Part shown: positions 11,307 through 26,200 of the stretch, piece after piece
Position numbering within the stretch: position 1 is the first letter of the stretch
How the letters are laid out: every line of letters starts with the position of its first letter
From: Rhabditophanes sp. KR3021
Lineage: Eukaryota > Nematoda > Chromadorea > Rhabditida > Alloionematidae
Reading direction: 5' to 3'
Length of the DNA: 64,000 nucleotides
Assembly: GCA_963281155.1 (NCBI GenBank)
Contig: CAUJLY010000003.1
Location: forward strand, 6,696,001-6,760,000
Made by a program: the position numbers and the translations under genes
The notes under the pieces: generated by a model
Seen by the model: only the letters and a program-made list of their open reading frames with translations
Told to the model about the DNA's origin: nothing
The model's database searches: none

Positions 11307-14300
11307 AAAATGCCTGCAATTAAAGCTAAATTTAATATAATAAAGAGAAAGAAACGACAGTAAACGATCAAAAAGCATGGTATCTTTAAAATAAATTTTA
11401 CCACGCCACCTCGTCAGTGATAGTACTTTTATCTATAAAAAATGTCCCCATTACGAATCACAAAAAAGGCTGTGTATGTGGTATTTGGGAAGGCAGGCTG
11501 GAGCCTCTGTGTGTGGTATTATGAAGGTTGAGAGTTCAAACTTCCTAAGTGACATTTGGGCGATTTTCTGTTGAACTATACCAAGTGCATATCATAAATT
11601 TTGAAAGAGACTTAACTAAATTTGTAAATAAGTGTATGAAGGACTTGAAAAAGAAGCCAGGCTTATTTGTGAGAAATTAATTTTTTACTATTAAATTATG
11701 CCAAAAACAATGGAATTGGTGGTGGCTTAGACAGAATATCTGCACTTTGGGGTTAATTAAGCGTAAAGGACATCTAATAATTTATAACTAACTTAAAGAA
11801 TCGGTAATTAAGTTGGAGAAGGGTATAAATTTAGATAGTAAAAAGACAAAGGCCTCCGACCCCCGGAGTTTTTATGCCTTGAAGTGTTTATGGATAATAG
11901 TGTATGCACAAACAACATCCCGAACTTATACTGGTGTGAAAATATGTAAATAGTTAAAAATACATACATAAACAACTACTTATCCTAGACGTCTCTCTTT
12001 TTCCACCACAATATATTAATAATAATTAGGGCAATGGTGGAGAGAAAGTTTTGTGGATTAAGGGATCAGCGCATGTCTTGTGGAAATACCTTGTATTTAT
12101 GACCAAACAATTTTGTTAATACGGGTGGTTGTAGACACACTCAAAAGGAACAACCGCAGGATGGTTGGTATGTGAATAGAATGATAGAGTTGTGAATCAG
12201 AATCGGGGAGAAAGAAGATGATGGGATGCCTTGATTGAAAAACACCCTTTAGACACAATTCACAAAGCAATTTATCAAAAATCACACTAAAACCTTCGAA
12301 GGAGCGTCTGGTTACAGAGGGACCTTCCAAATAGTCATACTTAACAGTCGCAAATCCTGTAAACTTCTTCAACCCCACTTTCACCACTATTATCCTTTTT
12401 CTTCGTCGTGGATAAATAGTTTAAATGTTTGTTTATATTATACGGTGTGGGATAAAATGTCAAAAACTTTTCACATGATTTAGGTTAAGACGGAGCATAG
12501 GCTACACACATCATTTGGAGACCTTTTGACAAGTGAAAAGAATGATTTTTTGATATATAATAGAACAAATGAAGGTTTATCTAAATAGTTTTGTAGATAA
12601 ATACGAATAAATACGAGTAACTAGGAATGCAATGGACTTTTGCGGGTCTTCGAATGACAGTTAAGTACTTAAGCAATATTTGCCCCGATTAGAAGCCCCC
12701 CTTAGACCAAATTTAAAAATGACTAAATATAAAAAAGGAGTCTGATAGTTTAGATAAATGTCGTCGGTATCAAAAGGGACTCTGGCCTCGTCTATCCTCC
12801 TTTTCTTCCCAAAAGGACAACAAAATTGAATAGACACCCCGCCTCTGATGGTTTTATAATTTTTATATACTTGCACAAATATAATATACTCTATGTATCA
12901 ACCAAAAATAAATAATATTATTTTAAATGGGGGTTGGTCTGTCTGGAAATGTTTGCACTTTATAACATTGCAATCGGTCTCGGGAGGAGGATGATTGTTT
13001 GAAGCTGGTACAGGGGCTTCGCTATTACTTTTTTTATATACTCAATATCACAACATATTTTGAGGTCCACGGTTACTTTTCAAGTAGCCGGGGTCGACTT
13101 TCACTCTTCTGTAGTTACAACTTAGGGCAATTTATATCTCACAGCCACCTAATAACTAACTTTTCAATGATTATCCAGTCTGACATTTACTTACCAACAA
13201 AGAAATTTGTTGCAAACAACCTAAATGTCCTCTTTAGACAACATACTCCCACAAATAGCACTAAAGTCCAAGTGAACATACATTAAATTTCCCCTCAAAA
13301 AAGGAGAAAAATAAACAGAATAGATGTGGTCTGAACAATTAATGTGTAATAGCACCAACAAATCACGCAACTGTTATAAATTCCCACTAACAAGCACTTT
13401 CTATTTTGTTTAAAAAATGCAGAATGCCCTTTGGAAATGGAAGAGAATGGGATGTCTTAAAGAATAATTATGATGTATAATATCTACAAACAATTTATAA
13501 AAAAATATAAAGCTGAAACAAGGAACCAAGCCCTCCTAAAGAGTCTCGCCTGGTAAAAAATAAAAAAGTTCAGACGTTATGAGGTAGAAAATTGTAGTTT
13601 CTAAAAGACACAAATTCGTATGTAGATGCATCATCGGAGGGATGATGATGATTATCACCAACCTAAAAAATATGAAAAAGGTCTGTGAGGAGAGGAACAA
13701 AAAATTGTTATAGAGAGTGTCGTGGTGTGGTAAGTGCAAAAGAACGCCGCGATTTTTGCAAGGTCTTTAAAAAAGTATACATTTAAAAAAGAGCTGGGGA
13801 CGGACACCGTGATGGATTCTTTTTGTTACTTTTTTACTGGATGAACGAACATCAGCCATCCTTACCAATTGAAACGTTTCAACTTTCTCTTCCTTTTTTG
13901 TGTGCAAATTGCGACTCGAAAGGACGTTGCCACCATAATGGATGTTCTTTTTTTCCTCATGGGCCACCTACTTTAAAAGAAACTACCCCTATTCTTCACC
14001 CCATTATTCAATTCTCAAGGGATTGTCGCAATGTGACGGCATTTGAACTATCTATGATGCCATAAAAAACTACAACCCACCGAACTTAAACCTCCAACAA
14101 ACAAAAAGTATCTCACTTCATTTTGTCACAATATAAAGTATAGCTAGCGCCTTTTTTCAAATAAATACCTGCACCCATTTAAACAAAAATCAAAAAACGA
14201 CTGCTCAAATAGAAATGATCCCCGTCCATATAGTTGCCTTCACCATCGCCGCCTTCAACCATTACAATTTGTAAACATTTTTTATACATCACCACATCAA

Positions 14301-17300
14301 CTTCTTCCCTCGACTTTAGTCAAATGAGCCTTTTTGAAAGGGCAAAAAAGCACAGACATCTCTTACAAAAAACATATCAAAACCCTTAGCCCCTTTCATC
14401 AAAATCGAAAAAACGACTCGTTGCACCAATATATACAATCTTGCAATTATTGTTTGTGTATATAGAAAAAGATACGTAACATATAAAACTATCTATACAT
14501 CCTATTTATTCATTCATTCTTTGTTGAAGTCATCACCAACCAACCTTACTACTACACAACACTACCACACCCTTTCATATTTGAGTTTCGTGAAAAAAGG
14601 ACAAAAAACAACTGGCGGTGGGGTTGGTGTGGAAGGCAGGAGTAGATGCAAAAAGTGCTAGTGGTTTGCCTTGCGCTTAAGTTGGCGCATGTCGCTGTCT
14701 CATGGTCTTCGATCTTTTAGGTTGGTGGTTTGGAGAAAGATATTTAATAATACCACACCTACCATCTTTTTTTGATGTAAGTCATTTGGTAGGATCGCTT
14801 GGGGATCCGTGGTGGTGGTGCTCTCCCTCGCACTATTCTCCACATTCGTTAAGTACAACAACAAACCAACTATGCGTCATACATCTCAACAAACAAGTAC
14901 TACTCCAAAAAAAGACTGCTAAACAAAGGAAAACATATCATTAGACAATCCTCATCTGACATTTATCCTGAGGAGTCTCTCTCTTGCAAAGACATCCACC
15001 AATACTTTGATAAACAGCCACTTTGTTCTCTGTTCGACCTCCCCTTGTCCTTTCACCAACAAAAACTCAACCATCTTTTAGTGGCAGTCATTTTTGTCGT
15101 CCTCAAAAAAGAAACATTATCCATTCCAAATATCTATCTCAATGCATCTACTAACATTTTCTGAGGGAAGCAAATAAAAAACTAACTGAGGAAGTCACTC
15201 CCCCAAAGTACATGTCCCCTTTTCAAAAAACGAGCAGGGGTTGAAGAAGATAAATGGACGTATTACACATATATATATAATATATTTTGGACAGTACACA
15301 TATCTCTTGTGCTCATTTTGGAATGTGGGGTTTAGATGTGTCGTCGTTTTTTAGTTGATTGTTGGGTGGAGATGTATAAACTTTTTAGTAGTAGTTGGAA
15401 TCAGGTATTGGTACTTTAGGGGAAGGGTAGCTGATGAAGTATTTTGTTGTGTGTAAGAATTTGGTTTCTCCTTGTCTGGAGAGAGAGATTTGTAGATGCA
15501 ATAATGGTGCGCAAAGGTGTACGGGAGTGTGTTAGTAAATTCGCAGACAGGAGTAAATTGATGAGATATAGGTGGAAATTAGTTGTTGTGTTTGGAATGA
15601 AATGGATGATGTCAACTATTTCAAAGGGGAAAAAGAAGTTTCAATGAACAAGTTAGAAAAGTTAAGACAAGATTTAACAAGTCAGACATGTTTAATGAAC
15701 TACCGACTTTCCGATACAAATTTTAGTATTAATAACAAGATAAAACGTGTATGAATCTACATCAAAAGTAACATACTGGGATAATCGTAGAGTAAAAAAG
15801 AAGTGCATTCACACAATTGTAGTAAGAATACTCCATTGCATTATTAAGCGATCAAAGAATATTCAACGAAAAGAAGAAATTTTTTGATTGTTATTATAAT
15901 CAGGCCCCTTTTAACTTCCCCCGTCATCATCTAAACATATGAGTTTTTTTATCTCTTTTTGTGAATATATACTATTTGTACTTTGTGTCGTAAATAAATA
16001 ATAAATTAAGGGGAAAAGGTTATTAGTTACGGGAAATTTGATAATAAAAGTATATTTTTGGAGTTGAGCAATGTGTGTTGGTGGGACATTAACTTTTGAC
16101 GATACCACCCGACGTAGGGACCTTTATGTAAGTATTTTGAGAAGGTGAGCTTTGTATTTTAAGTGAGTCAGGAGGTTTTGTCTCGTAATTTAATAGGCCC
16201 GGCAAGATATCAAAGCACAAGGTTTGGATGTTTGATGAGAGATAATCGAATGGGATACATTTTGTAGTACGTAGTCAGACTTCATAAATCCTCTTTCATT
16301 TTTTAGACATCACTTTTTGTAATTACCACTAAGGTGACTAAATCACCTTTTCGAGACATTTTTAAGTGTGTCAGTGGATAAGAATTTAAAGATCCGTTTT
16401 TCTGACATTAACCACCTGACAACTATGGAGTATGTAGATGTTGATGCCCTTCTATCTCGCCTCCTTAACCAAGTATATTTTCTAAACCGAGCCTTATTTG
16501 ACAAACTTATCCATTCCAAACAACAGACTTAGTTTGTGTTTCGTAGTAAAGTGTATGGCTAACTTTCAGGACACCACAACATTTGAACAAAATAAAAATT
16601 TCAAAAAGCATACACATAAAAGGACCTACCCATAACATTCAAATAAAAGGGCAAGTGGCACTAAAGATGGTTAAAGATTAAGAGTAAATATAAATGTCTC
16701 CAAAAATAGGGTAGGTCCTTTTTTGGGGACAAATGGAGGGAGCAATGAATTTGAAAAGAAAATGGTTGGTGATAATAAAGGCACTAATATATACTGCCCC
16801 CAAAAGAAGAGCATCGAAGGTTTCAATACCCTTGAATGGTGTATAACGTAATAAAGAGATGTAAAATGGCATAAGGGAATCTGTATATTTGACTAAAAAA
16901 GGATGAAATTCGTACAATGGTGACGGCATTGTTTAAAACCTTTGAATAGTGATTTTATGGCACACACACCTCATCATTTGTGATTAATATGAAAGGAAAA
17001 GGTCCTTTAAGAGCATGTGAACTTTTTTGTTGGTTTTGTGATTGGGATGGATGCCTGAATTAGTTGTTGCAAAAACAAATACGTATATGATGAGTTGAGG
17101 AATAAAAATAATGTGGTTTGGTTTAGTAAATACATCAAATTAACACTTACTTGCCAGGATTCCAATTAATTGAACAAATAAATAGACTTATACAAGTTTA
17201 TGTATACAGAATAATTTGATTACCCCTCTTTTTCAAGTCAACAAAGTATATTTTTTGGTCGGGTGTGTCAAGAAATTTAATTGTCTCCCAAACAACAACA

Positions 17301-19659
17301 AATGAATATTTGATTATTGGTGTTTAGGGGCAAAGAAGGAGAATATTAATACAGGTTTTTTGTACATTATTTGAATCTTAAGGGCCCAAGGTACAAGTCG
17401 TGTATGAGACAAAGCTTCTTTTTATAAGAAGGAAGACTGTTGAAGAGGTGGCAAAATAATTTAGTGAAAATCTTTTTTAAATGGTAAGAATAATCTTTCA
17501 AATGTCTGACTTATTGATGTGCCCTTTGATGGATAACAATTTTTAAATCCCAAAATTATAAATTCACTAATATAAATTTTCAGTTTTTTTGGTGTAAGTT
17601 TCAAAATTAAATTAATTTTCATTACAACGTCAAATTAAAGTGTATACATATGTTTATTATTATGACTAAACCTACGCTAAATTAATCGTAATTGTCAAAA
17701 GGCTATGCATTATTTTATTCAACTGCCTGGCACAACTTACAGAAAACCACCAAGCCGGGTTATTTCCTAGCAATTGTTTCAAATAAAGCTACTGTCTTGT
17801 ATTAATAAAATGTAAAGACATTGCACTTTTTTGATATCAACAACTTTTCACCTTTTATTTAAATAGGTTGGTGCTGGTCTAATTGAGTTTGGAGGGGTTA
17901 GGGTATTATGATGTTGGTTTTTAGAAATGCTTTTTTTAGTGTTACACCTGTCAGGTTTCCTACTCAAAAGTGCATTTTTATTTAGTTGGGGATTTGAATA
18001 ATTAGAAAAATGATGTCGTTGTTACAGGGTTTATGAATATAAATTTGGGATATTACAAACATCGGTTTGGTTGAAAATGATTTTCGTGGTACGTATTAGG
18101 AACAGCAAAGTTGTTTCTTTGTTACCACGGATGTTTTTTGGTACTTGGATGATTGAATTGAATTCAGGAAAAGAGGGATTGGATATGATGATGAATGTTG
18201 TTGAAAAGAATAAAAGTGATTTCTGTAATAAGAAATAAAGAATATTGTAGTGGAAATTTAACAAGACATAAGCTTAACAGTCCAAATGATTACAAAAGAT
18301 TAATACGAATTTTTGCATACAAACAGATAAATATGTGTTTTTGTGATTCATAATAGTTTGATTCATTTAAAAGACATCCACCTATCGAACACTAATTAAA
18401 TAAAGTTGGTCTCTAATCGCCTAGAAGACCCTTCTTCCATCTAATAATAGCATGAATGAATGTCAAGAAGTTATAATGAACTTTTAGAATTGTAGTTTGC
18501 AGGAAGAAGTTTTGCATGATAAACACGTTTTCAAATAGTATGCATATTTTAATAATATTTTTTAGATAACTTCAATATAAATAAAAGTTGTGTTGATGAG
18601 TGAATGTAAAAGTGAGGGCGTAATTATGTTACTTTGGTTGAAATTAGTTTAATGAAAACATATAATAAGACAATACCAAAAATAATCAACATTATAGTAG
18701 GTTAAATTGAGAATAATAGAAAACTCCGACCATCAATTTGTCCATTTGTTTATCAAATTAATTAATGAATGAAATATACATCGATCTTACGACAAACTGT
18801 TTACCTCCAACAACTACCACTTCAATTACCACCAATTCCTTGAATTTTGCAAGGTTATAAAAGAACAAAAAAATAACATTGTTAAATTTACATTAATATT
18901 TTTTATTAAGTCACTATCCGTAAAACAAAGATACACAAAAACACATTGAAATAATAATAATATATTGTTGCCTTTATACAATACTTTCTCGACTGAGTAA
19001 TGTCATCAACAAATTTTTATAATAGAGAAGATGGAATTTAAAAAAGAAGCTCCTCACAAAGGTATGAGTATCAATTTTTGAGTTTAAGATATATAGATGA
19101 ATAAGAAGGAAGGATGTGTTGTGTGTGCGTATGTAGTAGTGAAATATATGGTTATGATGAAGTGTGATAATATAACACAGTTGACTTAATAAGTTGTTGC
19201 ATTTGGAATAAATGATTCTAGGACTTGTCCTAATCTTATCATAAAAAGAATATTTTAGAATAGATAAATAGTACAAACAAGGTATTGTATGTTTGGAAGT
19301 TATGTATCAAAAATGCCTTCAAACAATATGGCGTAATAATAGACATTGTATATATTAACAAGACAATAAAAAAGATCATACAATTGATTATAAAAAGGTA
19401 ATAATTCAAAAACTAATTAAGACGATTTAAGAAAATAATAATAAAATGTGTTTGAGCTACTTTCTATTTGTTAACATAAATATTAAATAAGTTACGAAAG
19501 TCAATTCCGGAATATCAAATTTTGTGTGGAGTTCATTTAAAAAAATGGTTTGATGTTGAAAGAAAGATAGAAAAGCACCTAACGGGTGTGTGGTTGGTTT
19601 GGAGCGTGATTAAGTAGAAGAATGCGAGGTGGCATTGTGTGAGTCATGGTAGAGCTACC
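11307..19659. other. 8.3 kb gene-free region between the BED paralogs
   Basis: This is the upstream region of paralog A and the downstream flank of paralog B. Scattered open frames of 60-96 codons on both strands overlap one another, lack introns that would extend them, and are rich in F, L, I, N, so I do not call genes. I saw no tRNA, snRNA or known microRNA by eye. GT/CA-rich patches (ggtggt, accaacc) and A-tract words such as TCAAAAAAG (13295, 15103; reverse complement at 17827) recur. The size and the position upstream of a DNA-binding regulator suggest cis-regulatory sequence, but this is inference. Confidence 0.5.
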
Positions 19660-22600
19660 TTAGAACAGAGTTGATTGAACTTTCCCTCTGAGAGCCCATT
19701 GTAGTTGAGAGGGGTCGGTTTTGGTCCACGATTCGACGTCTGAGATGTTGTCGCCCATTCGTACGCAGGTCTTGATTTCTTCTCTGGTTTCGAATAGGAC
19801 CACGCACTTCTTTGTGTAATCAGCTCTGCCGCTTTCGTGCTTTGAGAATGTGAATTCATCTCCAGCATTTCCAGCTCTGTATGCAATAAGAATATCCATG
19901 TCCTTAGCGATTCCCATCAGGGATTTCATACAAGCTTCATCAGTTAGTGAGAAAGGAGCGACGCCTTGTTGTTGTGGCTGTTGTTGAACCATTTGTGGCA
20001 ATGGGGTGACTGGAGTGGGTTGTCTAGCCAAGTTGGCCAGTTGATTAGCTCCAGCAAGTGAAGCCAGCAACGACTGAGTAGCATTATTCTGGTTGTTTCC
20101 ACTGTTCATAGCAGCAGCAAACAGAAGACTATTCATGGACCCAAGAACATCAATGTCTCCTTGATTATTGACAAGATTAGCTGCTCCGAAATTTTGATTC
20201 GACAAACTCAAAAGAGACTCCAAATCAAGTCCTCCTTGCCCGCCCAAATCAAAACCACCATTTCCAACATCAAAACCATTCCCATGTTCAGTCTTGACCT
20301 TCTTATTAGCAGGCTCATCCATCTCAGGCTTGATCGAGTTAAACTCCTTAAGCAAAGCCTCTTGTTCACTCAAACTCTTGCCAGCCAATAGCTCAGACAT
20401 ACCCATAAGATTGAGACTATCGAAGGTTCCATTGCCTGCAAAACCATTTGGCATTGAAGGATTGGAGGAAGGAGTTCCATTTGGAAGACCATAGGGGTTG
20501 TTGAAGCCACCAGCACGGTTTCTCTTCACATAGGGTTGGGTTGGGGTTCTGGCTAAGGCTTTGGTGAATTCCTCGTAGACTCCGTCGTTTTCGTGGACTC
20601 GCTTGAGGTGAGTTTTTAGGTTGTTTGGGCTTTTGTCTTCTCCTTTCCAGTCGCAGTTTAAGCAAATTACACTTGTGCCTCCTTCTTCATCTAAATTAGC
20701 TTTATTATTGATTCCATTAAGGGCAACTTACTTTTGTCTTTGATATCTCTGAAAAACTTCCAAACTGGGTGTGTCTTCTTCCTTCCAGCAGATCTCATCC
20801 ATGGTGAGTTGTTAACTCCATTATTTTTAGTATTATTAAGTGTAACGTTGCTGCAATCCGTAATAATATTAGATTTGGTCAAAGCATCAAATGTGGACAA
20901 TATATTTTCAGTCTTGATTTGGCTTGTCGGTGTCAACACATTATTTTCATTAATAGGTGACTCAGAAGAGGAAGGAGAGGTGGATGGGAGACTGGTGTTG
21001 TCGGAAGCAGTCTGTTCCCGTTCATCTCGGTGTTGTTGTTCTCTCTTGAAAAGGAGATTGTCAAATAATTCATTGTGTTGGCCATCACTTTTGGTGGCAT
21101 CGAATTTTAAGTGGTTGTTTTGGAGAAGATCAGTGGTTGGGGAGGTGGTGGGAGTTAATGTTGTGGTTGCATCGGGTCCGGCCATAGCTGCTGTCAGTTG
21201 GGCTAGATTTGGGGGAAGGATGCCATTTGCCTTGAATAGACTTTCTATGTCTTGGGGGCCGTTCTTGTTATTACTGGAACTGAGAATTGATGTGAGATTA
21301 TGATCCAATCCTGCGCCACTTAATAGGCCTCGTTGAAGCATCTCCATTAGACCGGGCGAGGATTCTGTAATAGGATAGACGTCTCCGAGTTTTGCATCCA
21401 TTTCATTAGCAATAGAAGTCATTTCTGGGTTCTTTAGTTGTTGGTCCTATAAATAAATGAAATTAGTTAAGTAAAATATTTGCATTCACTTTAGAATAAA
21501 TCAAAAACGAGTATTAATAAACTACTAATTAAATAAAATATACGAATAAACTACTAATTAAATATACAAGCCATCTTATCCAATCGACTTAAAACAACTA
21601 AATGTTCAGAACGAATAATGACATAATAAAAGTCCAACTTATATACACGAATATATTTAGGTATCTAATCTATTTGGGGTTGACCATATTGTAAAGAAGA
21701 TGGGCGGATGCCTTTTTTGAGATAGCTTTATTAATTTGTTGGGATGTATATAGATTATTTAGGTGAAGGTGTAGTTAGCTCGCGTGTTAGTAGATGGATA
21801 TGTACAAAATTGGTGGTCTTTTTTGTGTGGTCAACAACACCAAAAATATGATTTGACGTTTATTGTGTAAGATGATGGGCAAAAAGGTGTATTGGACAGA
21901 TATATATGCAGATGTGATGCGGAGTAGCGGCCAAAATGGACTAGATAGTAGATATAAGTTGTTAAAAATGCCTATTTTGGATTGGGTAAGTATGCTCAAA
22001 TCAAAACAAATGGCCGTCTCAATTATGTTGTTGCCTAACTAGGCCTAAAAAAAGAATGATCAAGAGACGAGGGGTGTCGTGAAATGTATGGAAATAACAT
22101 TTTGTATGATCAAAAAAGATTCGTTACCTTGGTACACCACATCAAGACACAATCACAAATATAGAAGTCGTAGTGGTCTCGTCTATCTCAAAAATGAAAG
22201 AAAAGCAAGATGGTTGATATCAAATGGTTATCAAAATTGAAATTACAAAAAAATTAATTTTTTTAGCCTGTCTTACTATATTGTGTATTATTTTTACTCC
22301 TGATCAAAGGCGTTGTCGTCAACTTCCCTAGATTGCGGATAGAAAGTAAAAATTGATATGACTAAAAAAATCAACCACCTCCTTATCATCAAAAATAATA
22401 ATTAATTGTCTCGGGCAAAAAAGAAGGACAATGTCATCAGAGTGTCGCCTTAATATATATTAATAAAAGGTTTGGGGCAGCCAAAAATACTAACGAATTT
22501 GAAGGAAGCCATGTCAAAAATGATGAGTACTAAAATGAATGGTATTTTGGTCGACTATAAATGAAGGTAACAAATTCAAAAATATGATGATTTATCGAGT

Positions 22601-23284
22601 AGAGGTAATATTTAAAATATTAACATGACTTAATTAACAAAGTAATACCATTTTTTGATGTGTGCATAAAGTCATTCCAAAAACGATATTGCTAAATTTG
22701 TATTTTTTGGGGCAATGACTAATAAGAGAGGGGAGAGCGAGAGTTGTGAACCATATTTTATGATCGTGTGAGTCTATTAAATTTGTAACAACATCATCTC
22801 AAAAATGTACTCTAACTTATATTAAAAAAGGTATATATATTTTGATTGTATAAAAAGGTGTTAGCTTTGTGTTTCAGTTGGGAGAGATGTGTTAAGTGTG
22901 TTTGAAGAGAGGGTATGTCAAAGTACATTGCCATCTAAGTGGTCATTTTTGCTCATTAAATTTATTATATGGATTTTTTAGTTAATTTAAATTAATAAGT
23001 ATTTTGAAATACGATTGAACGTCTCTTTCAGTTTAATGTAATTAAGAGAGGAGAAGATGGGGACATACCTGGAACGTTATTTTGGGGTTGATTTGATGTA
23101 CATTGGTGGTTATTAATTCACTCTCGTCTGCTGAACATCCACCACTTGATGATGATGAGGAAGAAGCTGTTTCTTCGTCTTCGTAATGTGACTTGGAATT
23201 AGACTGGAGTTGGGGTTGGTAATTACTTCCAGATACGGCTCCTTTGTCGCTCTTAATAGAAGTAGAGGGAGATAGAATGTCCAT
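19660..23284 (-). CDS. BED-type zinc-finger protein, paralog B
   Basis: Three exons on the minus strand, 23069-23284, 20732-21446 and 19660-20690, encode 653 residues. Introns are 1,622 bases (GTATGT...TTATAG) and 41 bases (GTAAGT...ATTTAG). The second intron splits the BED finger: GRKKTHPVWKFFRDIKDK before it, then CLNCDWKGEDKSPNNLKTH (C320, C323, H338) and H343 after it. The N-terminal exon is Ser-rich and acidic (SSSSSSSGG, residues near 41-50). The centre is Asn/Gln-rich with QQQPQQQ near the end, followed by a conserved module starting FSLTDEACMKSLMGIAKDMD and ending WTKTDPSQLQWALRGK and VQSTLF. The protein is probably a nuclear DNA-binding regulator, as other nematode BED-finger proteins are. 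Coding regions are less AT-rich than those of paralog A. The large first intron may hold regulatory elements. Orthology to bed-3 or dpy-20 is not assigned. Confidence 0.88.
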
Positions 23285-26200
23285 GTTTGATGAGAAGTTG
23301 TTAGATTATCTGAAGGATAAGATTGTACCGATATAGTTTTGATTATAAAAATAAATTGATATAAACTAATAAATTGCAATATTGTATATAATGCCAATCT
23401 CTATTAATCTGAAAGTAAACAAAAATGAAATTATAAACAACAATGAACAGTGATAAACAGTTCTTTTTTACTGTTTGATAACGAATAACAAAGCGACAAC
23501 TCGGTAAAGATCAAAAAAATTACTAAACAAAAAATATTATTATTAAGTCAAATAAATATATCAAAATAGATGGTGAATATTAAATATTATTTTGTAGAAA
23601 AAGTATTAAATAATAATATTTAAAAAAGGTCGGCTTTGACGTCTATCTACAACCATTAAAGAGTGTCTTCAGGCCGGTTGACAGTTATTTTTTTGGTTAA
23701 ATATAAAATTTTATAATCACAAAAATAGTTGTTTTTTAACAAATATATGAATCGACACAAATTAGTTTGAAATACACAAGAAAGTGCATTTTATTAGTAG
23801 CTGAATTTTTTCAATATTTTGAATAGAAAAGTTTGTCCCAAATAATATATCAATTTCAGGATACAAATATAATTTATTATTTCGCATATTTATTTATCAA
23901 ATTAATGAGCGTCATGTCTGTTCGAAATAACAAAACACAATTTTTGAAAAAAATGATTGCTAATATTGGCAATAGTAGGAAGAAGCTATGAAAGCATCTA
24001 TTTTTAAGGATAGGGAAAGTGATTTTGGGTGATAGATAGTACAAACAAGTGCTACTCGGCAGTAGAAGTGATGGTAATACAATTATTGTAATGAACGACA
24101 ATAATTTAAGTGATAATCAAAAAATTAAATATTATATGACTTAAGAAAATAGTATAGTTGAAGCCTATACAGTCTTTTTTGACCACTCCTATTATTTAGT
24201 TTTTTAATTTTTGTGATTTAATAATAGTGAAAATAATAATAAAGGATCATGCTATATGTATACTACTACCTTTTGTGTGTATTTATTTGTCTTATGGACT
24301 TTGCATTAATTTTTGGGGTATAAGTAAAGTGTTTTGCAATAACCAAAGAACGCGTTGAGGATGGTATAAAATATAATAATATTATATAAAAATCAACAAA
24401 AAAATATAAACCAAAAATAGAGATGACATTAAAGTCAAAAACAAAAAAGTTTATATTCAAAAAAACAAGTGTTAATAAAAAGTCATTGAAAGAGCAAACA
24501 TTAAAAATATGGAATAAGAAAAGGGACAAAATCTTTCAAATTTGGCTTTCGCTAATTGAAAAATATTTATTATTTTTTGTTGATTAACCTCTAAACTAAC
24601 AATTCTATAAATAAATCAACTCTGATTTAATGAAGGATATTTTAGTATTTTAAAAATACATATTTTTCAATAAATATAACTTGTTTTGATGTGTTTATTT
24701 TTTTAATAAAGTGAAATTATTCTATATTTAATGATGTTTAACTAAATTTAAATCATGTTTGGGAAAAATACTTTTTTGAATGCCATTTGCGGCAAGGCTA
24801 AAAGAAGTAGTAATAACACATGGAGAAGCCCATTAAAGGAGAAACACTCTTAACGATCTTCATTAAATCAAGCCCCATTAAGCAAAAATCAACTATACTA
24901 AAATCGTATAAACTTACGCTTATACTTCTTTTTCATATACTATTTAAGCAAATCAAGATGTTATTAAAATCACTTTTTTGTAGATATTTTTTAATCCTAA
25001 GGATCAATATAGAAATATATAATATATAATATCGTTATTAGTATTTTGACTGTAAAATTTAGTTTAGTAAATAAGTAATATTTCGATTTGATTGATTGCA
25101 CATACTATATACTCAAAAAAAGAGAAAATGATTAGGATAAAAGAAAAGTTCATAGGTGATGTTTCATCCAAATATGAACCACAACTTTAAATTATTATTT
25201 TTATAAAACTAACAAGAAACTTGAATAAAAAATGTTTTTTGTTCAACAAAATACGTCCATAACATTAAAATTAATAGATAACACATAAAAGTTGAAGCAT
25301 CTGCTTTTATTTTTCCTTAAATATTATTATTATTGCTTATTACCCACTTTGGAATGGCCAAACGCTTATCCTCCTTCAATGTCACGCCAAAATTGTGCCT
25401 TAAAACTTTCGTGTGACGAAATTGGCTTCGAATAATAATTTTTTAATTATTAACTCTTAAAAGGACAAAAAAACATTTTATACACGAATTTGGTAATCAT
25501 ATGTTTTATTTGTTTATTGCCTTTATTCACCAAAAACACACATTTTTAATAATAATAAGTCCGTGTTATCAAAATTGAAAATTTTAATAAATTCCTAAAC
25601 ACACCAACTATTAAAAAACAAGATCATCTCATCTAAAGTACAACCAAATATTAAAAGCACTATCGGGTTGTGTCCTACATATGTGCAGATCACATGAAAC
25701 AATAATTTTTATCAAAAATATATGTAAAATATTACTGATCACAATAAAGGTCTTCTATTCATAGAATTAGATGAATTTAATTTAGACGGTGGCCTTTAAA
25801 TTGACTTTTTACTACAATAAAACATATTACATGCCTTCCTAAACTACCTTTGTATCCTGAGAAAACTTCAAAAATAATCGTGTAATTGAAATGTACTATC
25901 TGAAATAAATATAAAAATATAGTCTAATAATGGTTGCAGGAATCCATCTATTATTTTTAGACATATCTTCGTAGAGTCCTTTAGAGGTCATTTGAAGTTA
26001 ATATAAATGAATGTAGATGTGTATATTAAAATTTATATTTAGGTTTGAGAGTAGGTTAAAAAATTATAAAAGTTACAAATGTGCATAATAAAAAATTGTC
26101 TCAATGTGATGGTATAAGTGGTGTGGATCATCAAAAAAGAGAATATTTCTGAATATGATTTAATATTTAAATAAACTTGATTTTTTGAGTTATAGACAAA

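Noticed and set aside
11307..11378. Upstream ATG extending BED paralog A by 24 residues
   Set aside because: The extension reads as a hydrophobic intron-like stretch ending in a TTGCAG acceptor just before the chosen ATG.
12097..16929. Many 60-96-codon open frames in the inter-BED spacer
   Set aside because: Overlapping on both strands, biased composition, no splice partners or domains.
20734..21303. 189-codon plus-strand frame opposite BED paralog B exon 2
   Set aside because: Antisense shadow of a spliced, domain-supported gene.
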